From Nocardioides albertanoniae (GTDB taxonomy: Bacteria > Actinomycetota > Actinomycetes > Propionibacteriales > Nocardioidaceae): 64,000 nucleotides of DNA. The number at the start of each line of letters is the position of its first letter. The stretch's first letter is position 1. Where the stretch lies: NCBI RefSeq assembly GCF_006716315.1, contig NZ_VFOV01000001.1, positions 3,860,501 through 3,924,500 on the forward strand, read 5' to 3'. The notes below the pieces were generated by a model that saw only the letters and a list, made by a program, of their open reading frames with translations, was not told the origin of the DNA and searched no databases. Of this stretch, positions 1 through 12,237 are shown piece by piece. The translations under genes and the position numbers were made by a program.

Positions 1-809
1 TAGTGGTGACCGAGACGCGAGTGGGGGCCGTAGGCGGCGATCTCGAGGAAGTAGGGATTCTTGTCGTCGCGGTGCTTGCCCATGAAGTCGAGGGCGTAGT
101 CGCGCGTCACGTTGGTGGCGTACGCAGCATCCTTCTCCTGCGCGGAGGCGCTCCGCGGGGGCTGCGGGTGGCTGCGCAGCCGCACGTCCCCGTTGCCGTC
201 GAGGAACGTGCTCTGGTAACCCCAGCCGCCGTAGGCGCCGCCGAGGAGCGCGTTCCACGAGTCCCAGCCGGGCACCTTGGGCGGCGGGACCCGCTTGCCG
301 TCGGCGCCGTTGGTGGCCTCGTAGGCGTTGATGTACTTCCCCACGAAACCGGTCGTGTAGCCGGCCTCCTGCAGGCCGAGGCTGAACTGCTTCTCGACGT
401 TGCCATAGCGCTGGAACGCCGACCAGCCGCCGACCGGGTGCGCGGGGTCGTTCTCGGTGTTGGTGAGCACCTTGGTGTGGTGCGGGGTCTGCCCGGTCAG
501 CAGCGCCGCCCGGGAGGGGCAGCAGAGCGAGTCGATGACGAAGGAGTTCTGGTAGGTCGCACCCTCGGCGGCCATCTTGGTGGCCTCAGGCATCGTGCGG
601 AGCAGCTCCAGGGAGAAGTCGTCCATCAGGATGAAGACGATGTTGGGGCGCTTGTCGGGCGTGGCGGCCAGCGCGGCCGCCTCCTCGGGCGCAGCCTGCT
701 CGGCGGACTCTGCGGCGGTGGTCGTCGGACCGACGACCAGCACCCCGGCGACGAGGGTCACCACGGCGGCGAGCGCGACGCCCAGCACCAGGCTCCACTT
801 CGACTTCAT
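1..809 (-). CDS. Secreted sulfatase, 5' part only (runs off the left edge)
   Basis: Sulfatases (alkaline-phosphatase fold) hydrolyse sulfate esters using a formylglycine made from Cys or Ser. About 269 residues are visible. An N-terminal hydrophobic signal segment (residues about 5-30) is followed by a metal-binding start IVFILMDD near residue 58. The activation motif CCPSRAALLTGQ follows and fits C-x-P-S-R, so this is a Cys-type enzyme that needs a formylglycine-generating enzyme. The ATG at 809 is preceded by GGAG. The C-terminal half lies outside the window, so substrate and final length are unknown. A protein with a signal segment should act outside the membrane. Confidence 0.88.
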   Translation of the reverse strand, partial: MKSKWSLVLGVALAAVVTLVAGVLVVGPTTTAAESAEQAAPEEAAALAATPDKRPNIVFILMDDFSLELLRTMPEATKMAAEGATYQNSFVIDSLCCPSRAALLTGQTPHHTKVLTNTENDPAHPVGGWSAFQRYGNVEKQFSLGLQEAGYTTGFVGKYINAYEATNGADGKRVPPPKVPGWDSWNALLGGAYGGWGYQSTFLDGNGDVRLRSHPQPPRSASAQEKDAAYATNVTRDYALDFMGKHRDDKNPYFLEIAAYGPHSRLGHH

Positions 810-944
810 CCCGAGACTCCTTTGTCTATTATCTAACTACACAATAACGTGTTCGGCCGAGAGTAGTGCTTCGGCTCCGGGCACGCCAAGATCGGTCCGC
901 AGAGCGGACCGGCGTTCACCCGCGGGTGTCGCCCGGGATGCTGC

Positions 945-1631
945 TCAGGGAAGCTCGTGCGGCGGTCGCATCCGCACCCGCAGGTGCCGCGAGCCCTTCG
1001 CACCCTTCAACGGCTTGCGGAACACGTTGACGCCACCCATCAGCGCCAACCCTTTGACCCGCAGCACCGGGCCACCGGTCGGCTCGATCCCGCGCGGACC
1101 GACATAGCCACCCATGATCCCGACACCCTGCATCACGACCTGGACCTCGGGGCCGACGGTGATGTTGACCCCTCCCATGATCGCGTTGGCGTAGATCACG
1201 GTCTCCTGCGCGGAGAACTGCGCCTGGCGCAGGTCGAGCTCGGCGCCGCCCATCAGGGCGATCACGTTGCCGGTCGCGGGCACCGTCCACACCCCGCGCC
1301 GGTCGACCCCGCTCATGATCGCCACGAACAGCTGGCTCTCGATCGGAGTGGCCGCGAAGATCGCCAGATCGCTCCCGGCGGCAGACTTGCTCAGCGAGGC
1401 GGGCGGCACCGGGGTGCCGGTCGCGGGCAGGTCGACGGTGATCGGGATCAGATCGGCGTACGTCTTCGCCTTGAAGGTCGCGTCCAGACGCTCGTCGAGC
1501 TCGTCGATCTCGAGACGTCCCTCACCGGCGGCCTCACGCAGGATGTCGGCTACCTTGTGGCGGTCGGCATCGCTGACCCGAAGGCTCGGATCAGGAGTCT
1601 GGCCCCGGTAAGGCTCAGGCGTCGTTCCCAT
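945..1631 (-). CDS. DUF1707 (SHOCT-like) domain protein, copy 1
   Basis: 228 residues. The first 70 or so carry the DUF1707 signature: RVSDADRHKVADILREAAGEGRL, described here by its key residues R-x-S-D-x-[DE]-R and G-R-L-x-x-x-E-[LF]-[DE]-E-R. The C-terminal half has repeated MGG turns typical of the cell-wall-active-antibiotics/LiaF C-terminal beta domain. In Actinobacteria such proteins are usually hypothetical and envelope-associated; no catalytic residues are known. The start MGTTPEP at 1631 is preferred over the upstream in-frame Met because it matches the beginning of its neighbour (copy 2). No good Shine-Dalgarno is visible. It is a tandem paralogue of the next gene and lies 67 bp downstream of it. 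Confidence 0.8.
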   Translation of the reverse strand: MGTTPEPYRGQTPDPSLRVSDADRHKVADILREAAGEGRLEIDELDERLDATFKAKTYADLIPITVDLPATGTPVPPASLSKSAAGSDLAIFAATPIESQLFVAIMSGVDRRGVWTVPATGNVIALMGGAELDLRQAQFSAQETVIYANAIMGGVNITVGPEVQVVMQGVGIMGGYVGPRGIEPTGGPVLRVKGLALMGGVNVFRKPLKGAKGSRHLRVRMRPPHELP

Positions 1632-1698
1632 GAGGCGAATGCTAGTGGTCACCTCGGCGATTCGCCTCGCCAATCCCTGCGGCGACGCGACCTGAGCA

Positions 1699-2382
1699 TC
1701 ATTCGAGGCCGAGATGTTGCCGCAGCGTACGTTTCGGGCCGCGCGGACCGCGTCGCTTCACGGTCACGTCGCCCAGCACCGCGGTGCCGCGGATCCGCAC
1801 CACCGGGGAGTCGGCGGTGAGCACCTCCGGCACCTTGCTCGAGGGCTCCTTGACCTCGCCGAGGATGCCGTTGGCCTCCACGACCACGTGCACGTTGGGC
1901 GGCACCGTGACCTTCACGCTACCCAGGAACGAGACGGCGTTGATGACCACCTCACGGGCGGAGTAGTGCGCCTCTCGCAGATCGATGTTGGCATCGCCCA
2001 GCACCGCGTTGACCGAGAGCTGCTCGGGCACCATCCACACGCCCTTGCGCTCGACGCTGCTCAGGATCGCGCTCGCGTTGCCGGCCTGGTCTCCCTGGCC
2101 GTAGACCACGGGCACCGCAGCCCCCGGGGTGCCGGCGGGCGCCGAGCCCACCGGCAGTGTCGGCGCCCGCCGCGCGCCCGGGAGGTCGCGCGTGATCGGC
2201 TCCAGGTCTGCGTACGTCTTGGCCTTGTAGGTCTCCTCGAGCCGCTCCTCGAGCTCGTCGATCTCCAGGCGCCCCTCCCCCGCGGCCTCGCGCAGGATGT
2301 CGGCCACCTCGTGGCGGTCGGCGTCGCTGATGCGCAGGTCGGCTCGGCGCTCCTGCTCGGGGTGCGGTTCGGGGAGTCCCAT
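1699..2382 (-). CDS. DUF1707 (SHOCT-like) domain protein, copy 2
   Basis: 227 residues, paralogous to the downstream gene: the first 70 residues share the DUF1707 block almost residue for residue (ISDADRHEVADIL, GRLEIDELEERL, KAKTYADLEPITRDLP). A variable Ala/Pro/Gly-rich linker around residues 70-100 leads to a beta-rich C-terminal half with the pattern SVERKGVWMVPE and LGDANIDLREA, also shared with copy 1. No signal peptide or transmembrane helix is evident. The two copies probably form a short operon. The family role is not established; links to envelope stress rest only on the LiaF-like C-terminal fold. Confidence 0.8.
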   Translation of the reverse strand: MGLPEPHPEQERRADLRISDADRHEVADILREAAGEGRLEIDELEERLEETYKAKTYADLEPITRDLPGARRAPTLPVGSAPAGTPGAAVPVVYGQGDQAGNASAILSSVERKGVWMVPEQLSVNAVLGDANIDLREAHYSAREVVINAVSFLGSVKVTVPPNVHVVVEANGILGEVKEPSSKVPEVLTADSPVVRIRGTAVLGDVTVKRRGPRGPKRTLRQHLGLE

Positions 2383-2458
2383 GATCCCGCATGCTATCGG
2401 CGCAGGGGGAACCCGTCTCTCGGGTTCATCCCTGATCCCCCATCCACCGATCGGTGGA

Positions 2459-6617
<4,159 letters not shown>

Positions 6618-6621
<4 letters not shown>

Positions 6622-7673
6622 CCGTCCTCCTTCATCCGGAACCGACGCGGATCCACCGCGGGCTCCACCGAACCTGTCTCGACGTGGTCGGCGACCTGCT
6701 GTGCGATGAGCGGCGCCAGCAGGATCCCGTTGCGGAACGCTCCTGCGGCCAGCACGACCCCGGGCTCATGGGTCGGCCCGACCAGCGGGAGGTTGTCGGC
6801 CGTGCCCGGCCGGTCGCGCGAGGTCACCTCGACCACGCTCGCCCGGTCGAGCGAGGGCACCACCCGGCGCGCCAGGTCGAGCAGCCGCCAGACGCCTTCG
6901 ACGCTCGGCAGCAACGGCCCGTCGCGCTCCTCGGAGGTGGCGCCGATGACCATCTCGTCGCTCTCGACCCTCGGCACCACGTAGACCTGCTCGCCGTGCA
7001 CCCACGCACGCACCGTCCGCTCGACCGGCTCCTGGGTCCGAACGCGCACGACGTCGCCGCGCACCGGCCGGATGAGACGTGCGTACGGCCCGGGGAGATT
7101 CGCGCCCGTGGCGATGACGGTCACCTCAGCGGCTGTGTTGGTCTCGACACGCTCGCCAGCGCTCACGGCTCGACCGACGGGACGGCGCTCGGGACCGACA
7201 CGGTCACCGACCCGATCGAGCAGCGCGGCAACGACCGCACGTGGGTCGACCGAATGGTCGTCCGAGAGGAACGCCCCACCAGCGATGCGGCCGAGCCCCG
7301 GCTCCCGAGCGAGCAGCTCCCGCCGCCCCAGCCGCTCGTGGGCGACCCCGGCGAGGTCGAGCACCGCCAGCTGTCTCTCGACCTGCTGAACGTCGCCGGC
7401 GTCGACTCCGGCCAGCAGCGTGCCGCGGGTGTGCACGGAGACCCCGAGCCGCCGAGCGAACTCCGGCCAGAGCGCGAGCGACGCCAGGCCGAGCCGGGTC
7501 AGGGTCTCTTCCCCGTGCCAGGCCTCACCGGCCGGGCTGAGCATGCCGGCCGCGGCGTACGAGGCCCCCGACCCCGGGGCCGGATCGACCACCTCGACGT
7601 CGTGCCCACGACGGATCAGCTCGTCGGCCACCGAGAGCCCGACGATCCCGGCGCCGAGGATCCGCGCCCGCAT
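6618..7673 (-). CDS. thiO: Glycine oxidase ThiO
   Basis: A flavoprotein of 351 residues that oxidises glycine to the imine used by ThiG in aerobes. The FAD-binding motif ILGAGIVGLSVADELIRRGHDV (GxGxxG plus the acidic end of beta-2) is at the extreme N-terminus, followed by SYAAAGMLSP, a DAO-type core, and the C-terminal GAFRNGILLAPLIA that closes the FAD site. The ATG at 7673 overlaps the thiE stop in a TGATG arrangement. Presence of thiO rather than thiH points to the oxygen-dependent route. Confidence 0.95.
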
Positions 7674-8278
7674 CAGCCGACCGCTTCCACGAGCTCCTTC
7701 GCGGCCAGCAACGGGTCGGGTGGTCGCCAGAGCCCGCCGATCACGGCGACCCCGTGGGCGCCGGCGGCGCGCACCTCCGCCGCGGACGATGCCGAGATCC
7801 CGCCGATCGCGATCAACGGGAGCACTCCGGCAGCGTCGCTGACCGCGGAGACGCCCAGCGGGTCGGGAAGCCCGGCCTTCGACGAGGTGGCGAAGACCGG
7901 CCCGAAGCCGGCGTAGTCGGCACCGTCGGCCGCGGCCGCCTCGACCGCAGCGCGGTCGCGGCACGTCGCCCCGACGACCAGCCCCGGAGAGGCCGCGTCG
8001 GCGATCCGCCGAGCATCGGCCACCGGCAGGTCGGAGGCACCCAGGTGGACGCCGGCCGCACCGGCCGCGAGCGCCACGTCGAGCCGGTCGTCGACGATCA
8101 CGCACGCGGCGTACGCCTCGACGCGCTCGATCACCGACGCCGTCAGCGCCAGCAGCTCACGGGTCGTCGCGGTCTTGTCGCGCACCTGGAACCCATCGAT
8201 CCCGAGCTCGGCGAAGGCGGGCAGGAGCGTGAGGTCGTCGGTCGCGGAGACCAGAGCGAAAATACGGGGGAGCAACAA
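7673..8278 (-). CDS. thiE: Thiamine phosphate synthase ThiE
   Basis: ThiE joins HMP-PP and thiazole phosphate to give thiamine phosphate. The sequence shows the expected blocks: GFQVRDK (substrate-binding strand), VIVDDRLDVALAAGAAGVHLG, and the phosphate/Mg region YAGFGPVFATSSK followed by LIAIGGI. It is first in the operon. An in-frame ATG exists at 8302, but that ATG is part of the conserved 3' core of the TPP aptamer, so I place the start at TTG 8278 (201 residues), nine bases after GGAA; TTG 8275 is an alternative. This start is an inference. If annotated from ATG 8302 the protein gains eight residues. Confidence 0.9.
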   Translation of the reverse strand: MLLPRIFALVSATDDLTLLPAFAELGIDGFQVRDKTATTRELLALTASVIERVEAYAACVIVDDRLDVALAAGAAGVHLGASDLPVADARRIADAASPGLVVGATCRDRAAVEAAAADGADYAGFGPVFATSSKAGLPDPLGVSAVSDAAGVLPLIAIGGISASSAAEVRAAGAHGVAVIGGLWRPPDPLLAAKELVEAVG

Positions 8279-8284
8279 AGCTTT

Positions 8285-8375
8285 CACTTCCTTCGCCGGC
8301 ATGATCCGGATCAGGTGCGACGGTCGGAGCGGCTCCAGCTCCCTCTCAGCCCGCTGCCGCGGACTCCCGTGTGGT
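8285..8375 (-). promoter_or_regulatory. TPP riboswitch (THI box) controlling the thi operon
   Basis: Read on the minus strand, the segment has both invariant halves of the THI-box aptamer: GGGCTGAGAG in the pyrimidine-sensing arm and CTGATCCGGATCATGCCGGC with GAAGGAAG in the other arm. It ends immediately before thiE, so the last aptamer bases contain the likely Shine-Dalgarno GGAA. TPP binding would be expected to hide that ribosome site (translational control) and, through the overlapped junctions, to shut down all seven genes. The exact P1 boundaries are approximate. Confidence 0.95.
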
Positions 8376-8393
8376 CAGGTTTCGCAACTCACC

Positions 8394-8972
8394 CTAGCGG
8401 CTGCCACCAACCTGCGCGAGGGGCTTGAGCTGACAAGCCTCCGCGAAGCCGTCGGACTCGATGCCCAGAGCCACGTTGGCGCGGGTGGAGAAGTTGGCGA
8501 ACGCGATGACCGCGGTCAGCTCGATCACCGCCGCCTCGCCCAGCTGCGCGACCAGCCCGGACACCATCTCGTCGGTGACGGCCGGCTCGGCCCGGCTCAT
8601 CTCCTCGGCGTATGCCATCACGTCCCGCTCCAGCGGCGTGAACACCTCGGAGACGCGCCAGCGCGGCACCTCCCGGGCCTTGACCGTGTCGAGCCCCTGG
8701 TTGTGCGCCTCGAAGTAGTTGAAGTCGAGGCACCAGCTGCACCCCACCGCCGAGGCGACAGCCATGTGCGCGAACGACTTCAGCTGCTCGTCGCTGGCGT
8801 CCCACTTCTTCACCTTGGAGCCGAGGGTCGACATCCCCGTCAGCACCTTCTGGTTGTGCCAGTAGACGCCCACCGAGGACGGCACCTGGCCCAGCATCTT
8901 CTTGGCGAACCGCTTGATCAGCATCCCCTTGAAACCGGTGATCTCGGCCGGCGCAATCCGGGTCGCAGTCAT
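8394..8972 (-). CDS. Carboxymuconolactone decarboxylase / AhpD-like protein
   Basis: 192 residues of the CMD/AhpD-like fold. The alpha-helical core carries the redox motif C-x-x-C (CSWCLDFNYFEAH, residues about 87-99), the Cys pair that in AhpD-type peroxidases relays electrons, followed by ALTAVIAFANFSTRANVALG. The ATG at 8972 has CAGGAGGAG upstream. It is upstream of the thi riboswitch on the same strand (stop 8394, aptamer from 8375) but there is no sign of shared function. The exact substrate is unknown; a peroxidase or reductase role is inferred from the CxxC. Confidence 0.85.
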   Translation of the reverse strand: MTATRIAPAEITGFKGMLIKRFAKKMLGQVPSSVGVYWHNQKVLTGMSTLGSKVKKWDASDEQLKSFAHMAVASAVGCSWCLDFNYFEAHNQGLDTVKAREVPRWRVSEVFTPLERDVMAYAEEMSRAEPAVTDEMVSGLVAQLGEAAVIELTAVIAFANFSTRANVALGIESDGFAEACQLKPLAQVGGSR

Positions 8973-9071
8973 CTCTCCTCCTGATATCCGGCCCCTGTGG
9001 TGGGGCGCTCGATACCGAGACGAGGGACGCGCGCCATCTGTGACATCCCGGGCGGCGTACGATTCGGTTCC

Positions 9072-10760
9072 GTGGCTGACGTTGAGTTCCGGTACTCCGA
9101 CCTCCTCCCGACCGGTAAGGACGAGACCCCTTATCGGTTGCTCACCACCGAGGGGGTGGAGGAGATCGAGGTCGACGGGCGCAAGTTCCTGCGTGTCGAC
9201 CCCGAGGCGATCCGCGCGCTGTCCGCGGAGGCGATGAAGGACATCAACCAGTATCTCCGCCCCGCCCACCTGGCGCAGCTGCGCAAGATCATCGACGACC
9301 CCGAGGCCTCCGGCAACGACCGCTTCGTCGCGCTCGACCTGCTCAAGAACGTCAACATCTCCGCCGGCGGGATCCTGCCGATGTGCCAGGACACCGGCAC
9401 CGCGATCGTGATGGGCAAGAAGTCCGAGGGCGTGCTGACCGGCTCCGACGACGCCGAGACCGTCTCGCGCGGTGTCTACGACGCCTACACCAACCTCAAC
9501 CTCCGCTACTCCCAGCTGGCGCCACTGACCACGTACGAGGAGAAGAACACCGGCTCCAACCTGCCCGCACAGGTCGAGATCTACTCGACCACCGAGGGCG
9601 AGAACGGGCCGGAGTACAAGTTCCTCTTCATGGCCAAGGGCGGCGGCAGCGCCAACAAGTCGTTCCTGTTCCAGGAGACCAAGGCGATCCTCAACCCCGA
9701 CCGGATCCTGACCTACCTCGACGAGAAGATCCGCTCGCTCGGCACCGCGGCCTGCCCGCCGTACCACCTCGCCGTCGTCATCGGCGGCACCTCGGCGGAG
9801 TTCGCGCTGAAGACCGCGAAGTACGCCTCGGCGCACTACCTCGACAACCTGCCGACCGAGGGCTCGATGTCGGCCCACGGCTTCCGCGACACCGAGCTCG
9901 AGGAGAAGGTCTTCGAGCTGACCCAGTCGTTCGGGATCGGGGCTCAGTTCGGCGGCAAGTACTTCTGCCACGACGTACGCGTCGTGCGGCTCCCCCGCCA
10001 CGGCGCCTCGTGTCCCGTGGCGATCGCCGTCTCCTGCTCCGCCGACCGGCAGGCGCTCGGCAAGATCACCCGCGACGGCGTCTTCCTCGAGCAGCTCGAG
10101 ACCGACCCGGCACAGTACATGCCCGATGCCGGGATGGCCGAGGAAATCGCGGCCGGCGAGGTCGTCTCGATCGACCTGAACCAGCCCATGTCGGAGATCC
10201 TGGCGACGCTTTCGCAGCACCCGATCAAGACCCGCCTCTCGCTGACCGGCCCCATGGTCGTGGCCCGCGACATCGCGCACGCCAAGATCAAGGAGCGCCT
10301 CGACGCCGGCGAGGAGATGCCGTCCTATTTGAAGGACCACCCGGTCTACTACGCCGGCCCCGCCAAGACCCCTGAGGGCATGGCGTCAGGCTCCTTCGGC
10401 CCGACCACCGCCGGCCGGATGGACTCCTACGTCGAGCAGTTCCAGGCCGCCGGCGGCTCCATGGTCATGCTCGCCAAGGGCAACCGCTCCAAGGTCGTCG
10501 CCGACGCCTGCGGCACCTACGGCGGCTTCTACCTCGGCTCCATCGGCGGCCCCGCCGCCCGACTCGCACAGGACTGCATCAAGTCGGTCGAGGTGCTCGA
10601 ATACCCCGAGCTCGGCATGGAGGCCGTCTGGAAGATCGAGGTCGAGAACTTCCCCGCCTTCATCGTCGTCGACGGCGAGGGCAACGACTTCTTCACCGAC
10701 CCCTCGGGCACCACCACGATCCCCCTCACCGGGATCAGGGTGCGGTCGAAGGAGCGCTGA
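9072..10760 (+). CDS. Fumarate hydratase, class I (iron-sulfur)
   Basis: The oxygen-sensitive [4Fe-4S] fumarase of the TCA cycle, interconverting fumarate and malate. 562 residues with both halves fused, as in FumA/FumB: an N-terminal alpha domain (PMCQDTGTA with a cluster Cys, [39 protein letters not shown]) and a C-terminal beta domain ([37 protein letters not shown]). The start is taken as GTG 9072 ([11 protein letters not shown]); the 25 upstream residues are not conserved. A class II enzyme (fumC) lies 11 kb away, so the strain seems to have both. Confidence 0.94.
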   Translation: MADVEFRYSDLLPTGKDETPYRLLTTEGVEEIEVDGRKFLRVDPEAIRALSAEAMKDINQYLRPAHLAQLRKIIDDPEASGNDRFVALDLLKNVNISAGGILPMCQDTGTAIVMGKKSEGVLTGSDDAETVSRGVYDAYTNLNLRYSQLAPLTTYEEKNTGSNLPAQVEIYSTTEGENGPEYKFLFMAKGGGSANKSFLFQETKAILNPDRILTYLDEKIRSLGTAACPPYHLAVVIGGTSAEFALKTAKYASAHYLDNLPTEGSMSAHGFRDTELEEKVFELTQSFGIGAQFGGKYFCHDVRVVRLPRHGASCPVAIAVSCSADRQALGKITRDGVFLEQLETDPAQYMPDAGMAEEIAAGEVVSIDLNQPMSEILATLSQHPIKTRLSLTGPMVVARDIAHAKIKERLDAGEEMPSYLKDHPVYYAGPAKTPEGMASGSFGPTTAGRMDSYVEQFQAAGGSMVMLAKGNRSKVVADACGTYGGFYLGSIGGPAARLAQDCIKSVEVLEYPELGMEAVWKIEVENFPAFIVVDGEGNDFFTDPSGTTTIPLTGIRVRSKER

Positions 10761-10792
10761 TGTGGGATACCCGGTCGACCGGGTATCCCACA
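10761..10792. terminator. 32-bp perfect palindrome after the class I fumarase
   Basis: Starting directly after the TGA at 10760, sixteen bases (TGTGGGATACCCGGTC) are followed by their exact reverse complement. With a four-base TCGA tip it gives a 14-bp stem. There is no T-tract. Its place between convergent genes suggests a bidirectional terminator or a protein-binding site. Confidence 0.65.
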
Positions 10793-10825
10793 GACCGACA
10801 GGCCACGAGTACGCCTGACGACCCG

Positions 10826-10854
10826 TGCGACACGCTGACACCCGGCGTGTCGCA
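10826..10854. terminator. Hairpin TGCGACACGC / GCGTGTCGCA
   Basis: A 10-bp perfect stem (10826-10835 with 10845-10854) around a 9-base loop, between the fumarase and the convergent GNAT gene. The same GCGACACGC...GCGTGTCGC stem recurs at 17359-17385 between another pair of convergent genes, so it is a recurrent intergenic element, probably terminator-like. Confidence 0.6.
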
Positions 10855-10871
10855 GGGGTTATCCACAGGCG

Positions 10872-11420
10872 CTACGGCCGCCACTCTCGCCTGAGCAGCC
10901 CGAAGACCCACGAGTCGGAGACGACGCCGTCGACGACGCAGTCCTCGCGCAATGTGCCCTCCAGCCTGAACCCGAGCTTCTCCAGCACCCGGCCCGATGC
11001 AGCATTGCGGGTGTCGGCCTCGGCCTGCACCCGATTGAGGTCAAGCGCCTCGAACGCCCATCCCAGCAGCGCCCCCGCGGCCTCGGTCGCATAACCCTGT
11101 CCCCAGGCAGCCTTCCCGAGGCAGTAGCCCAACGAGGCGCTGCGGAAGTCGGGGTTCCACGAATTCAGCGTGCACCAGCCGAGAAACGCGGCATCGTTAG
11201 CCCGTTCGACCACGACCCGCGCCCCACTACCCTCCGCCGCCATCTCATGAGACCGCGCGATGAACCGATCCGCCCGTGACCGCTCCGTCCACGGCGGCGA
11301 GTCCCAGTAGCGCAACACCTCAGCATCGCTCTGCAGCGCGAAGAGCTCCTCCACATCCGAGTCCAGGAACGGCCGCAGTCTCAGCCTGGCCGTGATCAGC
11401 GTGGGAGTGGGCAGCGACAT
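10872..11420 (-). CDS. GNAT family N-acetyltransferase (RimJ/RimL type)
   Basis: 182 residues. The start LPTPTLITARLRLRPF is typical of RimJ/RimL-like acetyltransferases. The acetyl-CoA loop motif A is visible as LGYCLGKAAWGQGYATEA (Q-x-x-G-x-A), and the C-terminal NAASGRVLEKLGFRLEG is the classic end of the GNAT fold. ATG 11420 was chosen because the 51 upstream residues of the open frame are low-complexity and basic. The acceptor substrate (protein N-terminus, antibiotic or small amine) cannot be read from the sequence. Confidence 0.88.
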   Translation of the reverse strand: MSLPTPTLITARLRLRPFLDSDVEELFALQSDAEVLRYWDSPPWTERSRADRFIARSHEMAAEGSGARVVVERANDAAFLGWCTLNSWNPDFRSASLGYCLGKAAWGQGYATEAAGALLGWAFEALDLNRVQAEADTRNAASGRVLEKLGFRLEGTLREDCVVDGVVSDSWVFGLLRREWRP

Positions 11421-11484
11421 GGGCACGATGCTGCCACTCAACCGCGGCCGACGGCACCCGGTTATCTGCGCATCGCGATGAGTG

Positions 11485-12237
11485 TCATCCGAGTCCGAGC
11501 GCCGACTTCGCTGCCCGCCATGCCTCAGGGCTGCCCGCCACCAAGAGCCCTTCACGCCGGTCTGTCGGGTCATACGTAGCGCCGTCCAGACGGGCCGCGA
11601 CTCCTCCCGCCTCCCTCAGCAGGAGGGCACCGGGGGCGTGATCCCACGGCATGGTGCGCCAGTACAGCATGAAGTCGCCGACGCCTCGTGTGAGTGCGGG
11701 GACTCGATGCTGGCGGCCGTCGCCTGCGGCACCAAGGTCGCGAACCGATGCTCATTCTGCTCAATCACGGCGCGGACGTCGGCTGGTAGGAATCGCTTCA
11801 TGACTGCGCCGTCGAGGCTGCTCGTAGAACGCGGCACCACGAGGCGTTCCCCTGATTCGGTCTCGTACGCGCCGGCCCCATGTTCCGCAACGAAGGTCCG
11901 GGAGTGCTCGGGCTGGTGGATGACTGCAAGCACTGTCTCGCTGTCGACCACCAACGCGGCCATTACTCCGTAATCCTGGGAACCAGATGCGAAGGCGCCA
12001 GTGCCGTCGAGCGGGTCGAGCAGCCACACGGGCTGCTCGCCGGACAGGTGACGGAGCAGCGCCGGGTCCTCGGCAGCGGCTTCTTCCCCGATCACGACAC
12101 TTCCTGGAACCGCGGCGCACAAGCTGGCGGAGAGGGCCTTCTCGCACTCCTGGTCGGCAATGGTGACCACCTCACCAGGGGACTTCTCCCATACGTCCTC
12201 GGCCCTCAGCGCACGGAACCTGGGGCGGAGGTAAAGG
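11485..12237 (-). pseudogene. Inositol-phosphatase family gene, 3' part (disrupted)
   Basis: The larger fragment of an inositol monophosphatase/HisN-like gene. Visible motifs are KSPGEVVTIAD, the metal-binding GEE, WLLDPLDGTGAFASG (the DPxDGT signature) and PWDHAPGALLLREAGG. The 5' end is cut at 12237 by the ISL3-bounded insertion, and the missing N-terminus lies at 16315-16372. A one-base deletion is also apparent at a run of four G (11698-11701): upstream of it the frame reads ATAASIES, downstream the true frame reads ALTRGVGDFMLYWRTMPWDH. Adding one base rejoins the two. The shift could be real decay or a homopolymer sequencing error. The gene product cannot be made from this locus as sequenced. 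Confidence 0.9.
12230..12237. repeat. Target-site duplication, right-end copy (GGTAAAGG)
   Basis: Eight bases, GGTAAAGG, directly outside the ISL3 right inverted repeat that starts at 12238. The identical octamer lies at 16315-16322 directly outside the other end of the inserted segment. Eight bases is the usual ISL3-family duplication length. Confidence 0.9.

Noticed and set aside
3..836. Long plus-strand reading frame over the left edge
   Set aside because: It is the antisense of the sulfatase gene; the minus-strand reading has a signal peptide and the CxPSR motif, while the plus-strand translation is Val/Arg/Gly rich and resembles nothing.
8394..10340. A 648-residue minus-strand frame joining the AhpD-like protein to the antisense of the fumarase
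   Set aside because: Only the last 192 residues belong to a real gene, with its own ATG and ribosome site at 8972; the rest is antisense to the class I fumarase.
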